NCBI GenBank assembly: GCA_963700925.1
Contig: OY969553.1
Span: 1,426,001-1,490,000, forward strand
Direction of reading: 5' to 3'
Origin: CAWJMD01 sp963700925
Lineage (GTDB): Bacteria > Actinomycetota > Actinomycetes > Actinomycetales > CAWJMD01
DNA length: 64,000 nt
The notes below the pieces were generated by a model, which saw only the letters and a list, made by a program, of their open reading frames with translations, had not been told where the DNA came from and made no database searches. The position numbers and the translations under genes are program-made. Below are positions 11,154-20,073 of the stretch, piece after piece; position 1 is the stretch's first letter, and each line of letters starts with the position of its first letter.

Positions 11154-11822
11154 ATGAGGATCGCGGTAGCGGGTGCCCACGGACAGATCGCGTTGCTGCT
11201 GAGCCGCCTTCTGGCCGACGCCGGGCACACGGTCGTCGGACTGGTGCGCAACCCGGACCACCTCGACGACGTCGAGCGCTCCGGGGCCACCGGGGTCGTC
11301 TGCGACCTCGAGCACGCCACGACCGACGACGTCGTGGCGGCGATCGACGGCTGCGAGGCCGTGGTGTTCGCCGCCGGCGCCGGACCGGGCAGCGACCGAG
11401 GCCGCAAGGACACCGTCGACCGCGCCGCGGCCGTGTTGCTCGCGGACTCGGCCGCCCTCGCGAACGCCCGCCGGTACGTCCTGGTGTCGTCCATGGGCGT
11501 GGAGCGTGTGCGCGGATCGGAGCCCGCGTCCGACGAGGACGCCTTCACCACGTACCTGCGCGCCAAGCTCGCCGCCGAGGACGCGATCCGCTCCAGCGAC
11601 CTCGACTGGACCGTGCTGCGTCCAGGGCACCTGACCGACGACCCAGGCTCAGGTGCGGTACGGCTGGAGCCCACGGTCGGGAACGGCTCGGTGCCGCGCG
11701 CTGACGTCGCCGCCGTGATCGGCGCCCTCGTCGTCGAGCCACGAACGGGCGGCCAGGTGCTCGAGCTGGTCAGCGGCACAGAGACGATCGACGCCGCCGT
11801 CGCCGCGTGCACGAGCAGCTAG
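11154..11822 (+). CDS. NAD(P)H-binding atypical SDR family protein
   Basis: A 222-residue Rossmann protein that starts MRIAVAGAHGQIALLLSRLL, with the glycine-rich nucleotide-binding turn in residues 6-11. It continues with the NAD(P)-binding SDR-a pattern (VFAAGAGPGS, YVLVSSMGVERV, WTVLRPGHLTDD). Such proteins act as oxidoreductases or as NADPH sensors related to NmrA. The active-site YxxxK of classical SDRs is not evident. The start was chosen at the Rossmann N-terminus; an 11-residue extension upstream is possible. It is followed 25 bases later by the hydrolase gene, with which it may form an operon. Confidence 0.85.
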   Translation: MRIAVAGAHGQIALLLSRLLADAGHTVVGLVRNPDHLDDVERSGATGVVCDLEHATTDDVVAAIDGCEAVVFAAGAGPGSDRGRKDTVDRAAAVLLADSAALANARRYVLVSSMGVERVRGSEPASDEDAFTTYLRAKLAAEDAIRSSDLDWTVLRPGHLTDDPGSGAVRLEPTVGNGSVPRADVAAVIGALVVEPRTGGQVLELVSGTETIDAAVAACTSS

Positions 11823-11847
11823 CGAGGGCCACAACAAGGGAGGACAC

Positions 11848-12651
11848 GTGACCGAGCAGTCAAGTGGGGTGGCCTCCACCGGATACGCACCGGTGAACGG
11901 CCTGCAGATGTACTACGAGATCCATGGCTCTGGCGGCACGCCGCTGTTGCTGCTGCACGGCGGGCTGTTCAACATCGACCTTCAGTTCGGGCAGGTCCTG
12001 CCCGGCCTGGCAGCGACCCGGCAGGTCATCGCCGCGGACTTCCAGGCACACGGACGGACGGGCGACATCGACCGCTCCCTCAACACTGCCGACCTGGCGT
12101 CCGACGTCGTGGGGATGCTCGAGCACCTGGGCATCGCGAAGGTCGACGTGTTCGGGTTCAGCGTGGGCGGCGCCGTGGCGCTGTTCCTGGCGATCAAGCA
12201 CCCGGAGCTGATCCGCAAGGCGGTTATCTCGTCCGTGTCGTTCCACCCCGACGGTGACCGGCACGAGAACACGGAGGCGGTCGGCGAGATGAAGGTCGAG
12301 ATGATCGCCGGCACCCCGATGGAGCAGGAGTACCTGGCCAAGTCGCCGAACCCGGACAAGCTGCAGGACCTGCTCGACAAGCTGGGGACGTACGACAAGG
12401 GCGTCTCGGGCTGGTCCGACGCCGAGGTCGAGGGGATCGCCGCTCCGACGCTGATCACCGTAGGCGACTGCGACGCAGTCAAGCTGGAGCACGCCGTACG
12501 GTTCCTGCAGCTACGTGGTGGTGACGTCAACGGCGACTTCGTCGGCGTCCCTTCGTCGCAGCTGGCGGTCTTCCCCGGCAGCACGCACTTCTTCGGGATG
12601 GCCCGCACCGCACTGGTTCTGGACGTCGTGACCACCTTCCTGGACACCTGA
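11848..12651 (+). CDS. Alpha/beta hydrolase
   Basis: A 267-residue serine hydrolase of the alpha/beta fold. The oxyanion region LLLLHGGLF lies near residue 35, the nucleophile elbow GFSVGG near residue 105 and the C-terminal catalytic His in GSTHFF near residue 250. The acidic member is probably Asp in TVGDCD. The GTG start is preceded by GGGAGGAC. It is close to chloroperoxidase/lactonase-type hydrolases, but the substrate cannot be read from the sequence. It probably shares a transcript with the SDR gene upstream. Confidence 0.88.
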   Translation: MTEQSSGVASTGYAPVNGLQMYYEIHGSGGTPLLLLHGGLFNIDLQFGQVLPGLAATRQVIAADFQAHGRTGDIDRSLNTADLASDVVGMLEHLGIAKVDVFGFSVGGAVALFLAIKHPELIRKAVISSVSFHPDGDRHENTEAVGEMKVEMIAGTPMEQEYLAKSPNPDKLQDLLDKLGTYDKGVSGWSDAEVEGIAAPTLITVGDCDAVKLEHAVRFLQLRGGDVNGDFVGVPSSQLAVFPGSTHFFGMARTALVLDVVTTFLDT

Positions 12652-12689
12652 CTCTGGCTCGTGACCGACGCGGTTGCGCTTTCGTGCCG

Positions 12690-13676
12690 TCAGGTCAGAT
12701 CGATGGACAGCTTGACCGCGCCGTGCCCCTGCTCGCGTGCGACGTCCATGGCCTCCGGCAGCTGCTCCAGCGGGTAGACGGGACGCAGGCAGTAGTCGAC
12801 GTCGATGACGCCGTCTCGAATGTGTTCGACGGCGTCACGAAAGGCGCGCAGGCCTGGTTCCTCCTGTGTCGCAGACGAAACCATGATGTTCACGGCCTTG
12901 TCGTAGGCGGTGAGGAACGGGAACTCAGCCATGCCCGTGCGCTCGGGGTAGCCGAAGTACCCGACCGTCCCTTGAACGCGGACCGCTTCGAGCGCGTCTG
13001 CGCGCAGCACGTCATGGCCGACGGCTTCGATCACCAGATCGGCTCCGACGCCTGCGGTTCGGTCATGCACCGCCTCGACGAGTGACTCGGCGGGCGCTTG
13101 GACGGTCACGTCCGCCCCCAGTGACCTGGCGACGGCCAGACGGTCGGCGTCGAGGTCGGAGACGATGACGTCCTCGAAGCCGAGTGACTTCACTTGCTGC
13201 AGAAGGAACAAACCCGCAGAGCCAGCTCCGATGATCGCCGCGGTACCGGGGTGTTGAGCGCCCACCGGCCAGAACCGACGCATCGCGAACAGGGTCGTCC
13301 CGTACTGCTGTGCCATCAGCAGCCGGCCGATGTCCTCCCCCGGCGGCAGGCGCACCGCGTAGGCCTCGTTGATCAGCTGGTACTCCGAGAAGCAACCACC
13401 GACCACCGGGACCGTCAGCACGGAGTCCCCTTCCGCGAACGCGTCCGAGCGGCTCTCCACCACCACACCGACGCCCTCGTGGCCCGGGTAGCCGGGCTTG
13501 TTCACGCCCTCTGGCCTGAGGAAGCCGTGGAAGACGGCGTGCAGGTCGGAGCCGCAGATCGAAGCCCGCTGCATCCGGACGACGAGGTCGCCGCCGCGGC
13601 TGGGGGTGGGGATGTCGAAGTCCCCCACCAGGATTCGGTTGGGCTCAGGGACGAACGCGGCCCGCATCAAGTTCAT
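12690..13676 (-). CDS. Zinc-dependent alcohol/sugar dehydrogenase
   Basis: This 328-residue medium-chain dehydrogenase has the catalytic zinc Cys in SICGSDLHAV (near residue 41), His-Glu in YPGHEGVGVV, and a Rossmann fold with IIGAGSAGLFLLQQV. The four-cysteine structural zinc lobe is absent. Its ATG overlaps the stop of the TctA permease gene (13673-13676), so it is the last gene of the tct operon and probably oxidises a hydroxyl of the imported acid or a related polyol. Confidence in the family is high; the specific substrate is an inference from context. Confidence 0.88.
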   Translation of the reverse strand: MNLMRAAFVPEPNRILVGDFDIPTPSRGGDLVVRMQRASICGSDLHAVFHGFLRPEGVNKPGYPGHEGVGVVVESRSDAFAEGDSVLTVPVVGGCFSEYQLINEAYAVRLPPGEDIGRLLMAQQYGTTLFAMRRFWPVGAQHPGTAAIIGAGSAGLFLLQQVKSLGFEDVIVSDLDADRLAVARSLGADVTVQAPAESLVEAVHDRTAGVGADLVIEAVGHDVLRADALEAVRVQGTVGYFGYPERTGMAEFPFLTAYDKAVNIMVSSATQEEPGLRAFRDAVEHIRDGVIDVDYCLRPVYPLEQLPEAMDVAREQGHGAVKLSIDLT

Positions 13677-15190
13677 ACCTGTACATCTTCCTGGTCGGAG
13701 GTTGACCGCTCGCGCCGGCGACGTAGCTGCAGCTGGACGAGGGGGAACAGCAGCACGAAGACGAGGAGGACGGCGAGGATCCCAGAGATCGGCCTGGTCA
13801 CGAAACCGGTGACGTCGCCACCGAACACGATCAGTGAACGACGCAGGGAGCTCTCGAGAAGGGCGCCGAGCACGAAGGCCAGCACGAGAGGACCGGGCTC
13901 GAAACCGAACTTCTTCATCAGGTAGCCCAGTGCGCCGAAGACGCAGACCAGCATGATGTCGAACGTGCTGTTGCTGACCGTGTAGACACCGATGAGGGTG
14001 ATGAGCACCGTGATCGGGGCGAGGATCGAGCCACGGACCTGCAGGATCTTCACGAAGAGTCCCACCAGCGGAATGCTCATGATCAGCAGGAAGATGTTGC
14101 CGATGTACATCGAGTTCACGACGCCCCAGAAGAGGTCTGGGTGCTCCTCGACGAGCTGAGGTCCGGGCGTGACGCCCTGAATGAGGAGTGCGCCGAAGAT
14201 CACTGCGATCGTGGCGTTCGCGGGGATACCCAGGGTCAGGAGCGGAATGAAGGACGACGTGGCGGCGGCGTTGTTCGCTGACTCGGGCGCTGCCACTCCC
14301 TCGATCGCGCCCTTTCCGAACCGCTCGGGATTCTTCGCCCGCCGCTTCTCGAGGGCGTAGGCCGCCAGCGACGAAAGGGTCGCCCCACCTCCGGGGAGAA
14401 TGCCGAGGAAGAAGCCCAGCACGGAGCCGCGCCCGATCGCGCCGGCCGACTGCCGCAGCTCTGCGCGAGACGGCCAGACATTGGCGACCTTCGGGGGCGC
14501 ATGCACCGCGGTGTCGCGCTCCCCGAGGTTGTAGAGGATCTCGCCGAGCCCGAAGATGCCCATCGCGATCGGCACGAAGTCGAGACCGTCGGACAGGGCG
14601 AGCGTGTCGAACGTGAACCGCTCGGTGCCGGTGAAGCCGTCGCGTCCGAGCGTCGCGAGCAGCAGGCCGAGGAAGGCGGCGACAACCGCCTTGAGCCGGC
14701 CACCGTTGCCCACGCTGGCCACCAGGAGGATGCCCAGCAGGGCGAGCACCGTGTACTCGGGCGGACCGAAGTCAATGGCGAAACCCGCGATGACGGGCGC
14801 GAAGACGGTCAAGGCGATGATCGAGACGGTTCCACCGATGAACGACCCGATCGCGGCAATGCCGAGGGCTGTACCGGCCTTGCCCTGCCGGGTGAGTGCG
14901 TAGCCGTCGAAAACCGTGACCACAGAGGACGCCTCGCCGGGTAGCCGCAGCAGCACCGAGGTGATCGTTCCGCCGTACTGCGCCCCGTAGAAGATCCCCG
15001 CGAGCATGATGATCGCGGTCACGGGCTCGACGCTGAAGGTGAGCGGCAACAGGATCGCGATGGTCGCTGCCGGGCCGAGGCCGGGCAGGACCCCAACGAG
15101 CATCCCGATGATGACGCCGATCAGGCAGTAGAGAAGGTTCTCGGGTTGCAGGACGACGCCGAAGCCGTCGAGCACTGGAGCGAGGTCCAT
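13673..15190 (-). CDS. tctA: Tripartite tricarboxylate transporter, large permease TctA
   Basis: This 505-residue integral membrane protein of the TctA family has about 11-12 hydrophobic segments. It shows the family hallmarks GVLPGLGPAATIAILLPLTF (residues 33-52) and the matching half-site ILPGGGATLSSLAAYALEK, plus NNAAATSSFIPLLTLGIPANA. It forms the sodium- or proton-driven import channel together with TctB and receives substrate from the TctC binding protein. The ATG has a GGGAG ribosome-binding site. Given the linked aldarate enzymes, glucarate or galactarate is the most likely cargo rather than citrate. Confidence 0.95.
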   Translation of the reverse strand: MDLAPVLDGFGVVLQPENLLYCLIGVIIGMLVGVLPGLGPAATIAILLPLTFSVEPVTAIIMLAGIFYGAQYGGTITSVLLRLPGEASSVVTVFDGYALTRQGKAGTALGIAAIGSFIGGTVSIIALTVFAPVIAGFAIDFGPPEYTVLALLGILLVASVGNGGRLKAVVAAFLGLLLATLGRDGFTGTERFTFDTLALSDGLDFVPIAMGIFGLGEILYNLGERDTAVHAPPKVANVWPSRAELRQSAGAIGRGSVLGFFLGILPGGGATLSSLAAYALEKRRAKNPERFGKGAIEGVAAPESANNAAATSSFIPLLTLGIPANATIAVIFGALLIQGVTPGPQLVEEHPDLFWGVVNSMYIGNIFLLIMSIPLVGLFVKILQVRGSILAPITVLITLIGVYTVSNSTFDIMLVCVFGALGYLMKKFGFEPGPLVLAFVLGALLESSLRRSLIVFGGDVTGFVTRPISGILAVLLVFVLLFPLVQLQLRRRRERSTSDQEDVQV

Positions 15191-15208
15191 GGTGGCTCCC
15201 TGCTGGCC

Positions 15209-15718
15209 CTAGAGGAGGTGGGGGATCGAGACGCTGAGCGCCACGACGAAGATCAGGTAGAAGGCCACCACCATCAGGAGGCTGCCGATCACCGAGACGC
15301 GCCAGCTCTCGCGACCCAGGAACTTCAGCCACACGAAGGCGAGCAGGGCAGCAGGAATCTCGAACCCGATCGTGCCGATCAGCGCGGCGAACACCGCCAT
15401 CGTCCCCAGCCCGGCGAGCACCACCCAGCTGGATCCGGTGAACCTCTCGGTGTCATGGGTGCGGCGCCACACAGCGGCGAGTGCGATGCCCAGCACGACC
15501 AGGACGAGGCTGATGAGGAACGGCCAGGTTCCGGTGGACGGCTCCCGCACCGTGCCGAGGCCGAGTGACACCGAACCCACCACGCCGAGGACGCCGACGG
15601 CGATGACCACCAGCGCCGCAGCCAGGTTGGCGAGTGGGCCTGCAGGTTGGGGCTTCTCGGCCTCCCACTTGCGGGCAAGCCCTTCAGGTGTGAGGTCGCC
15701 CTCCAGGCCGGCGGTCAC
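15209..15718 (-). CDS. tctB: Tripartite tricarboxylate transporter, small permease TctB
   Basis: A 169-residue membrane protein with four hydrophobic segments and the DUF1468/TctB layout (GVVGSVSLGLGTVREPSTGTWP is the first conserved region). The preferred GTG start at 15718 overlaps the TctC stop by one base (TAGTG) and follows a GGGG sequence. A longer open frame would run into tctC. It lies between tctC and tctA in the order usual for these systems and is needed for assembly or function of the permease. Confidence 0.9.
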   Translation of the reverse strand: MTAGLEGDLTPEGLARKWEAEKPQPAGPLANLAAALVVIAVGVLGVVGSVSLGLGTVREPSTGTWPFLISLVLVVLGIALAAVWRRTHDTERFTGSSWVVLAGLGTMAVFAALIGTIGFEIPAALLAFVWLKFLGRESWRVSVIGSLLMVVAFYLIFVVALSVSIPHLL

Positions 15719-16728
15719 TACCCCTGACCCAGGTCGATGCCGTGCTCCTCGATCAGCGCCCGGTAGGAGTCGAGCGACGACGTCCACTCGTCGACGACCT
15801 CTTCACCGCTGATCTCGTGCGGCGTGAGCAGGCCGTTCTCGTTGAACGCCTGGTAGTCGGCGTCCTCGAAGGCCGCTGTGAAGGCGTCGCGCAGCCTCTC
15901 GATCGTCGCCTCTGGCGTCCCCTTGGGAGCGATGATCGCTCGGAACTGCGAGACCGGAACGTCGAACCCTTCCTCGACTGCCGTCGGGGTGTCAGGCAGG
16001 AACTTGTTGCGCTCCTTGGAGAACACGACGATCGGCGTCAGCTCGCCGGCCTCGATCTGCTCGAAGGCCTCGCCGAGCTGCACGCTCGCGACGGCGACTT
16101 GGTTGCCGAGCACGGCCACGACCGACGGGGCGCCGCCGTCGAACGGCACTGCGGATCCTTCGATCCCGGCCTGCTTGAAGAGCAGCTCCTGTGACAGCTG
16201 GCTCCCGGTGCCGACGCCGGTCGTGGCGAAGTCCAAGGGCTCGCCGGCATCGACGAGGTCCTGCACCGTCTTGTAGCCGGACGACGGGTTGGCGACGAGC
16301 ACGTAGTCGTCCTGGGAGATTCCCGTCACGACCTCGTAGTCGTTGATGTCGACTGCCTCGTCGTCGGCTACAGCTAGCGGCGTGATCGCGATCAGGGAGG
16401 CGTTGACCACCATCAGGTTCTGGCCGTCCGCTTCCTTCCCCGACAGCTCCTGGGCGGCGACGGCACCGTTGGCGCCCGGACGGTTGACGACCGGCATCGG
16501 TACGTCGAGCTCCTTCGACGCAACCTCGGCCAGTGCGCGACCGATCAGGTCGGTGCTGCCGCCGGGGTCCTGGCCGATGGTCAACGTCACCGGTCCGTCG
16601 GGGAAGTTGTCGCCGGCGTCCTCGCTGCCTCCCGAGTCGAGGTTCCCCCCGCAACCCGCCAGGGAGAGCGCCAGCACGGCGACGGCGCCCGAGATCGCCC
16701 ACCGGGGGCTGCGACTCGACAGGTTCAT
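15718..16728 (-). CDS. tctC: Tripartite tricarboxylate transporter, substrate-binding lipoprotein TctC
   Basis: A 336-residue solute-binding protein of the Bug/TctC family. A lipoprotein signal peptide ends in the lipobox LSLAGC, with the lipidated Cys at residue 26. The mature domain contains the two ligand-loop signatures, IGQDPGGSTDLIGRALA and VNRPGANGAVAAQEL. These proteins capture carboxylates through backbone contacts. A GGAGAT ribosome-binding site precedes the ATG. It is the first gene of tctC-tctB-tctA-dehydrogenase. About 100 bp upstream of the start lies a 26-bp operator candidate that is shared with the kdgD operon. Confidence 0.93.
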   Translation of the reverse strand: MNLSSRSPRWAISGAVAVLALSLAGCGGNLDSGGSEDAGDNFPDGPVTLTIGQDPGGSTDLIGRALAEVASKELDVPMPVVNRPGANGAVAAQELSGKEADGQNLMVVNASLIAITPLAVADDEAVDINDYEVVTGISQDDYVLVANPSSGYKTVQDLVDAGEPLDFATTGVGTGSQLSQELLFKQAGIEGSAVPFDGGAPSVVAVLGNQVAVASVQLGEAFEQIEAGELTPIVVFSKERNKFLPDTPTAVEEGFDVPVSQFRAIIAPKGTPEATIERLRDAFTAAFEDADYQAFNENGLLTPHEISGEEVVDEWTSSLDSYRALIEEHGIDLGQG

Positions 16729-16827
16729 GTCATCTCCTTTGATGCACGAGAGCGGTTCCCGTGACGGCGATCCGACAGCATCTCGGAAGCCTAGGAGGCC
16801 AACTCATGCCTGTCTAAGCCCGATCTT

Positions 16828-16853
16828 GTATCGAGTGATACCGTCACGGCATC
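16828..16853. promoter_or_regulatory. Candidate LysR operator, copy 1
   Basis: This 26-bp site lies directly before the lysR start codon and about 100 bp before tctC. It contains the dyad GTATC-N4-GATAC (16828-16841), typical of LysR-type boxes, then ACCG, and ends GGCATC. Twenty of 26 positions match the site at 23808-23833, in the same orientation relative to the minus-strand operon it precedes. It overlaps a possible -10 (TACCGT, 16839-16844) for lysR, which suggests autoregulation. Confidence 0.7.
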
Positions 16854-17738
16854 ATGTTCACCTTCGACCAGATCCGCGGGTTCGTGGCCGTGGCGGAGGA
16901 GCTGCACTTCGGCCGGGCGGCCGAGCGGCTGAACATGACCCAGCCGCCCCTGAGCCGCCAGATCCAGAATCTGGAGCGAGCCATCGGCGTCCAGCTCTTC
17001 GACCGCAACAACCGTCACGTGGAGCTGACCGCGGCGGGCGCGGTCTTCCTGGACGAGGCACGCCGCCTGCTCGCGCTGGCGGACGGCGCCCCAGACCTCG
17101 CGCGGCGGATCTCCTCCGGCTCGGCGGGCACCGTACGCATCGGATTCACCATGGCGTCGACCTACGGGGTCCTTCCCGCACTTCTGAACGAGATCGCGGA
17201 CGCGTTGCCCGACGTGGACATCGACCTGTACGAGATGGTCACGCGCGAGCAGGTCGCCGCCCTGCTGGCTGGTGAGATCGACCTGGGCCTGGCCAGACCG
17301 CCGTTCGACACCGAGGTGTTCGACTCCCGCCTCCTGCGTCGCGAGGAGATGGTGGTGGCCGTCCCCCAAGGGCACCGGCTGACCAAGCTCCGGCGTCCGG
17401 TCGAGGCCGCCGACCTGGAGAACGAGCCGCTGATCATGCACTCGCCGCTCAGGGCGCGGTACTTCTACGACCTCGTCGTCAGCCTGGTGCCGATCTCCCA
17501 CCAGAACGTCGTGCACACCGTCAGCCAAGTACTGACCATGGTCTGGCTGGTCTCCGGGGGCAGGGGCATCGCCTTCGTACCGGCATCGACCACCCGCCTC
17601 GGTATCGACGGAGTGAAGTACCTCCCGTTGACTGGGCTCACCCGCGAGCCGGTCGAGCTTCATCTGTTGTGGCTCAGGCAATCTCAGAACCCGGCACTGC
17701 ATCAGGTGCTTCACCGGCTCCGCGACGTTCGGCTCTGA
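16854..17738 (+). CDS. LysR family regulator, probable activator of aldarate genes
   Basis: A 294-residue LysR-type regulator. The winged helix-turn-helix spans residues 1-60 (FVAVAEELHFGRAAERLNMTQPPLSRQIQNLE contains both helices). The C-terminal part is a periplasmic-binding-like effector domain of the CbnR/CatR subgroup. It is divergent from tctC, and its start codon abuts the operator candidate. Position and the shared site upstream of kdgD suggest it controls both the transporter and the catabolic operon, with an aldarate or an early intermediate as inducer. Its 3' end overlaps the convergent hydroxyacid dehydrogenase gene by 65 bp. Confidence 0.92.
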   Translation: MFTFDQIRGFVAVAEELHFGRAAERLNMTQPPLSRQIQNLERAIGVQLFDRNNRHVELTAAGAVFLDEARRLLALADGAPDLARRISSGSAGTVRIGFTMASTYGVLPALLNEIADALPDVDIDLYEMVTREQVAALLAGEIDLGLARPPFDTEVFDSRLLRREEMVVAVPQGHRLTKLRRPVEAADLENEPLIMHSPLRARYFYDLVVSLVPISHQNVVHTVSQVLTMVWLVSGGRGIAFVPASTTRLGIDGVKYLPLTGLTREPVELHLLWLRQSQNPALHQVLHRLRDVRL

Positions 17739-18720
17739 CCACGGCAGCTGGCCGCCGCTGTTGACCCCGGGCTGACTCCGGCACCGGGGTGAGCAGCGTT
17801 CCGTCGGCCAGGAACTGCTCCAGGTTGTCCAGCGCGAGCCGCGCCATGGCCGCCCGAGTCTCGTGGGTCGCACTGCCGATGTGAGGAAGGAGCAGTGTGT
17901 CGTCGCGGTCGAGCAGCTGGTTCGGCACGTGCGGTTCGTCAGCGAAGACGTCGAGCGCGGCACCGCCGAGGGCGCCACGCTCCAGTGCAGCCACCAGGGC
18001 GTTCTCGTCGACGAGGCTGCCGCGAGCGACGTTGACGAGGTACCCCCGGGGCCCGAGTGCGTCGAGCACCTCGGCAGATACCAGTCCGCGCGTCGAGTCG
18101 CCACCTGCCGCGGCAACCACCAGAACGTCGCACTCTCGCGCCATCTCGACCAGGGAGGAGTGGTACCGGTAGGGGACGTCGCGCACTCGACGGTTGTGGT
18201 ACCCGATCTCGACCCCGAACCCCTCGAGGCGCCGCGCGATGGCGAGCCCGATCCGGCCCAGCCCAAGGATTCCCACTCTCTTGCCAGTGACCCGCGACGT
18301 CAGCGGGTAACGCCCACTCGTCCAGGAGCCGGCGCGCACGTAGCGATCGGCGGCAGTCAGCCGGCGCATGACGTCGATCAGCGCCCCCACGGCGAGGTCG
18401 GCGACGCAGTCGGTCAGGACGTCGGGGGTGTTGCTGACCGTGATGCCGCGCGCCGACGCTTCGTCGATGTCGGTGGTGTCGTAGCCGACCCCGAAGTTGA
18501 CGATCGCCTCGAGCTGGGGCAGCGCTGACATCAACGCCTCTCCCACGCCGGTGCCGGACGAGGTGACCGCGACCGTGACGTCCGCCCCGCGCTCGGCGAG
18601 GAATGCGTCCGGGGGCTCAGGGAGGACTACGGCGGCGAAGCGCTCACTCAGTTCGGACTCGAGGGACGGCATCAGCGGGCCCACCTGCAGCACCGAGCCT
18701 TTTCGCTCGGGCGTCGACAT
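17674..18720 (-). CDS. D-2-hydroxyacid dehydrogenase
   Basis: A 348-residue NAD(P)-dependent dehydrogenase of the 2-hydroxyacid family. It has a Rossmann cofactor motif GILGLGRIGLAIARRL, the catalytic Arg region VNVARGSLVDENAL, the Glu in FADEPHVP and the catalytic His in LPHIGSATHETR. The ATG at 18720 follows AGGGA with 6-base spacing; a TTG two codons upstream is less likely. It is the last gene of the aldarate operon and could reduce a keto-acid by-product such as tartronate semialdehyde, glyoxylate or hydroxypyruvate; this is inferred. The last 30 or so residues form an Arg/Ala-rich tail beyond the family end and lie antisense to lysR. Confidence 0.88.
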   Translation of the reverse strand: MSTPERKGSVLQVGPLMPSLESELSERFAAVVLPEPPDAFLAERGADVTVAVTSSGTGVGEALMSALPQLEAIVNFGVGYDTTDIDEASARGITVSNTPDVLTDCVADLAVGALIDVMRRLTAADRYVRAGSWTSGRYPLTSRVTGKRVGILGLGRIGLAIARRLEGFGVEIGYHNRRVRDVPYRYHSSLVEMARECDVLVVAAAGGDSTRGLVSAEVLDALGPRGYLVNVARGSLVDENALVAALERGALGGAALDVFADEPHVPNQLLDRDDTLLLPHIGSATHETRAAMARLALDNLEQFLADGTLLTPVPESARGQQRRPAAVVRAERRGAGEAPDAVPGSEIA

Positions 18721-18722
18721 TC

Positions 18723-20057
18723 TCAATCCCTGTCCATGGCCGGCCGCTTGGGGTCGAACGTCCAGCCAGGCAGGAGCTGCTGCATCGCCGCCGTGTCGTC
18801 GCGGGCTCCGAGACCCTCGGAGAGATACAGCTCGTGCGCTGCCTCGAGGCGTTCGTGGACGAGGCTGACGCCCAGTCCGGGTGTGGTGGGCACGTCGATG
18901 GCACCGTCCTTGATCTCCAACGGGTTTGCGCTGAGTCGTTGCCCGTCCTGCCAGATCCAGTGGGTGTCGATGGCCGTGATGTCACCGGGTGCGGCCGCCG
19001 CGACGTGCGTGAACATGGCGAGGGAGATGTCGAAGTGGTTGTTGGAGTGCGAACCCCATGTGAGCCCCCAGGCCTGGCACATCTGCGCCACGCGCACCGA
19101 ACCCCTCATCGTCCAGAAGTGCGGGTCGGCCAGCGGGATGTCCACCGCCCCTAGCTGGACGGCGTGGGTGAGCTCGCGCCAGTCCGTGGCGACCATGTTG
19201 GTCGCGGTCCGCATGCCGGTGGCCCGCCGGAACTCCGCCAGCACCTCGCGTCCCGAGAAGACACCCTCCGCTCCGCACGGGTCCTCGGCGTAGGCGAGCA
19301 CGTCCTTCAAGCCGCGGCACAGGGCGACGGCATCATCCAGCAGCCACCCCCCGTTCGGGTCGAGGGTCACTCGCGCGTCGGGGAAGCGCTGCGCGAGAGC
19401 GGTGACGGTCGCGGCTTCCTCAGGGCCTGGCAGAACGCCCCCCTTCAGCTTGAAGTCCTTGAAGCCGTAACGCTTGTGAGCTGCCTCGGCCAGAGCGACG
19501 ACCGCTTCCGGGGTCAAGGCCTCGTCGTGCCGCAGTCGCGACCACTCGTCATCTGCGTCGGGCTCGGACCGATAGGCGAGGTCGGTACGGCGTCGGTCGC
19601 CGACGAAGAACAGGTACCCGAGCACCGGAACCTCGGAGCGCTGCTGGCCCTCACCGAGCAGGGCAGCCACCGGCACCTCGAGAAACTGCCCCAGCAGGTC
19701 CAGCATGGCCGCCTCGATCGCGGTGACCACGTGGACGGTGGTTCGGAGGTCGAAGGTCTGCACGCCGCGTCCGGTGGCGTCGCGGTCGGCGAAACGCATT
19801 AGGACGGCAGCGAGAACCGCCTGGTACTCCCCCACCGGCCGGTTCACGACGAGGCCAACCGACTCCTCGAGCGTGGACGTGATCGCCTGCCCGCCAGGAA
19901 CCTCTCCCACACCGGTGCGTCCATCGGAGTCGGTCAGTAGCACGACGTTTCGGGTGAAGTACGGGCCATGGGCCCCGCTGAGGTTGAGCAGCATGCTGTC
20001 GTGGCCGGCGACCGGCACGACGCGCATCCCCGTGACGACCGGCGATCCCGTGGTCAC
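18723..20057 (-). CDS. gudD: D-glucarate dehydratase
   Basis: A 444-residue enolase-superfamily enzyme that dehydrates D-glucarate to 5-dehydro-4-deoxy-D-glucarate. It is colinear with Escherichia coli GudD from VIPVAGHDSML-type N-terminus to the GWTF C-terminus, as recalled from knowledge of that protein. Active-site residues are all present: Lys203/Lys205 in FKLKGG, Asp233 and Asn235 in TLDPNGG, Glu258 in AEDPCGAE, Asn287 in ATNMVATDW, and His337, Asn339 and Asn340/His341 in GSHSNNHFD. The start is GTG with GAGGG upstream. It sits between the talarate/galactarate dehydratase and the hydroxyacid dehydrogenase. Confidence 0.96.
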   Translation of the reverse strand: MTTGSPVVTGMRVVPVAGHDSMLLNLSGAHGPYFTRNVVLLTDSDGRTGVGEVPGGQAITSTLEESVGLVVNRPVGEYQAVLAAVLMRFADRDATGRGVQTFDLRTTVHVVTAIEAAMLDLLGQFLEVPVAALLGEGQQRSEVPVLGYLFFVGDRRRTDLAYRSEPDADDEWSRLRHDEALTPEAVVALAEAAHKRYGFKDFKLKGGVLPGPEEAATVTALAQRFPDARVTLDPNGGWLLDDAVALCRGLKDVLAYAEDPCGAEGVFSGREVLAEFRRATGMRTATNMVATDWRELTHAVQLGAVDIPLADPHFWTMRGSVRVAQMCQAWGLTWGSHSNNHFDISLAMFTHVAAAAPGDITAIDTHWIWQDGQRLSANPLEIKDGAIDVPTTPGLGVSLVHERLEAAHELYLSEGLGARDDTAAMQQLLPGWTFDPKRPAMDRD

Positions 20058-20073
20058 GCTGGGCCCTCGCGCA

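Noticed and set aside
16729..16853. A riboswitch before tctC
   Set aside because: The leader is short and shows no conserved aptamer-like structure. The shared dyad site with kdgD is better explained as a LysR operator.
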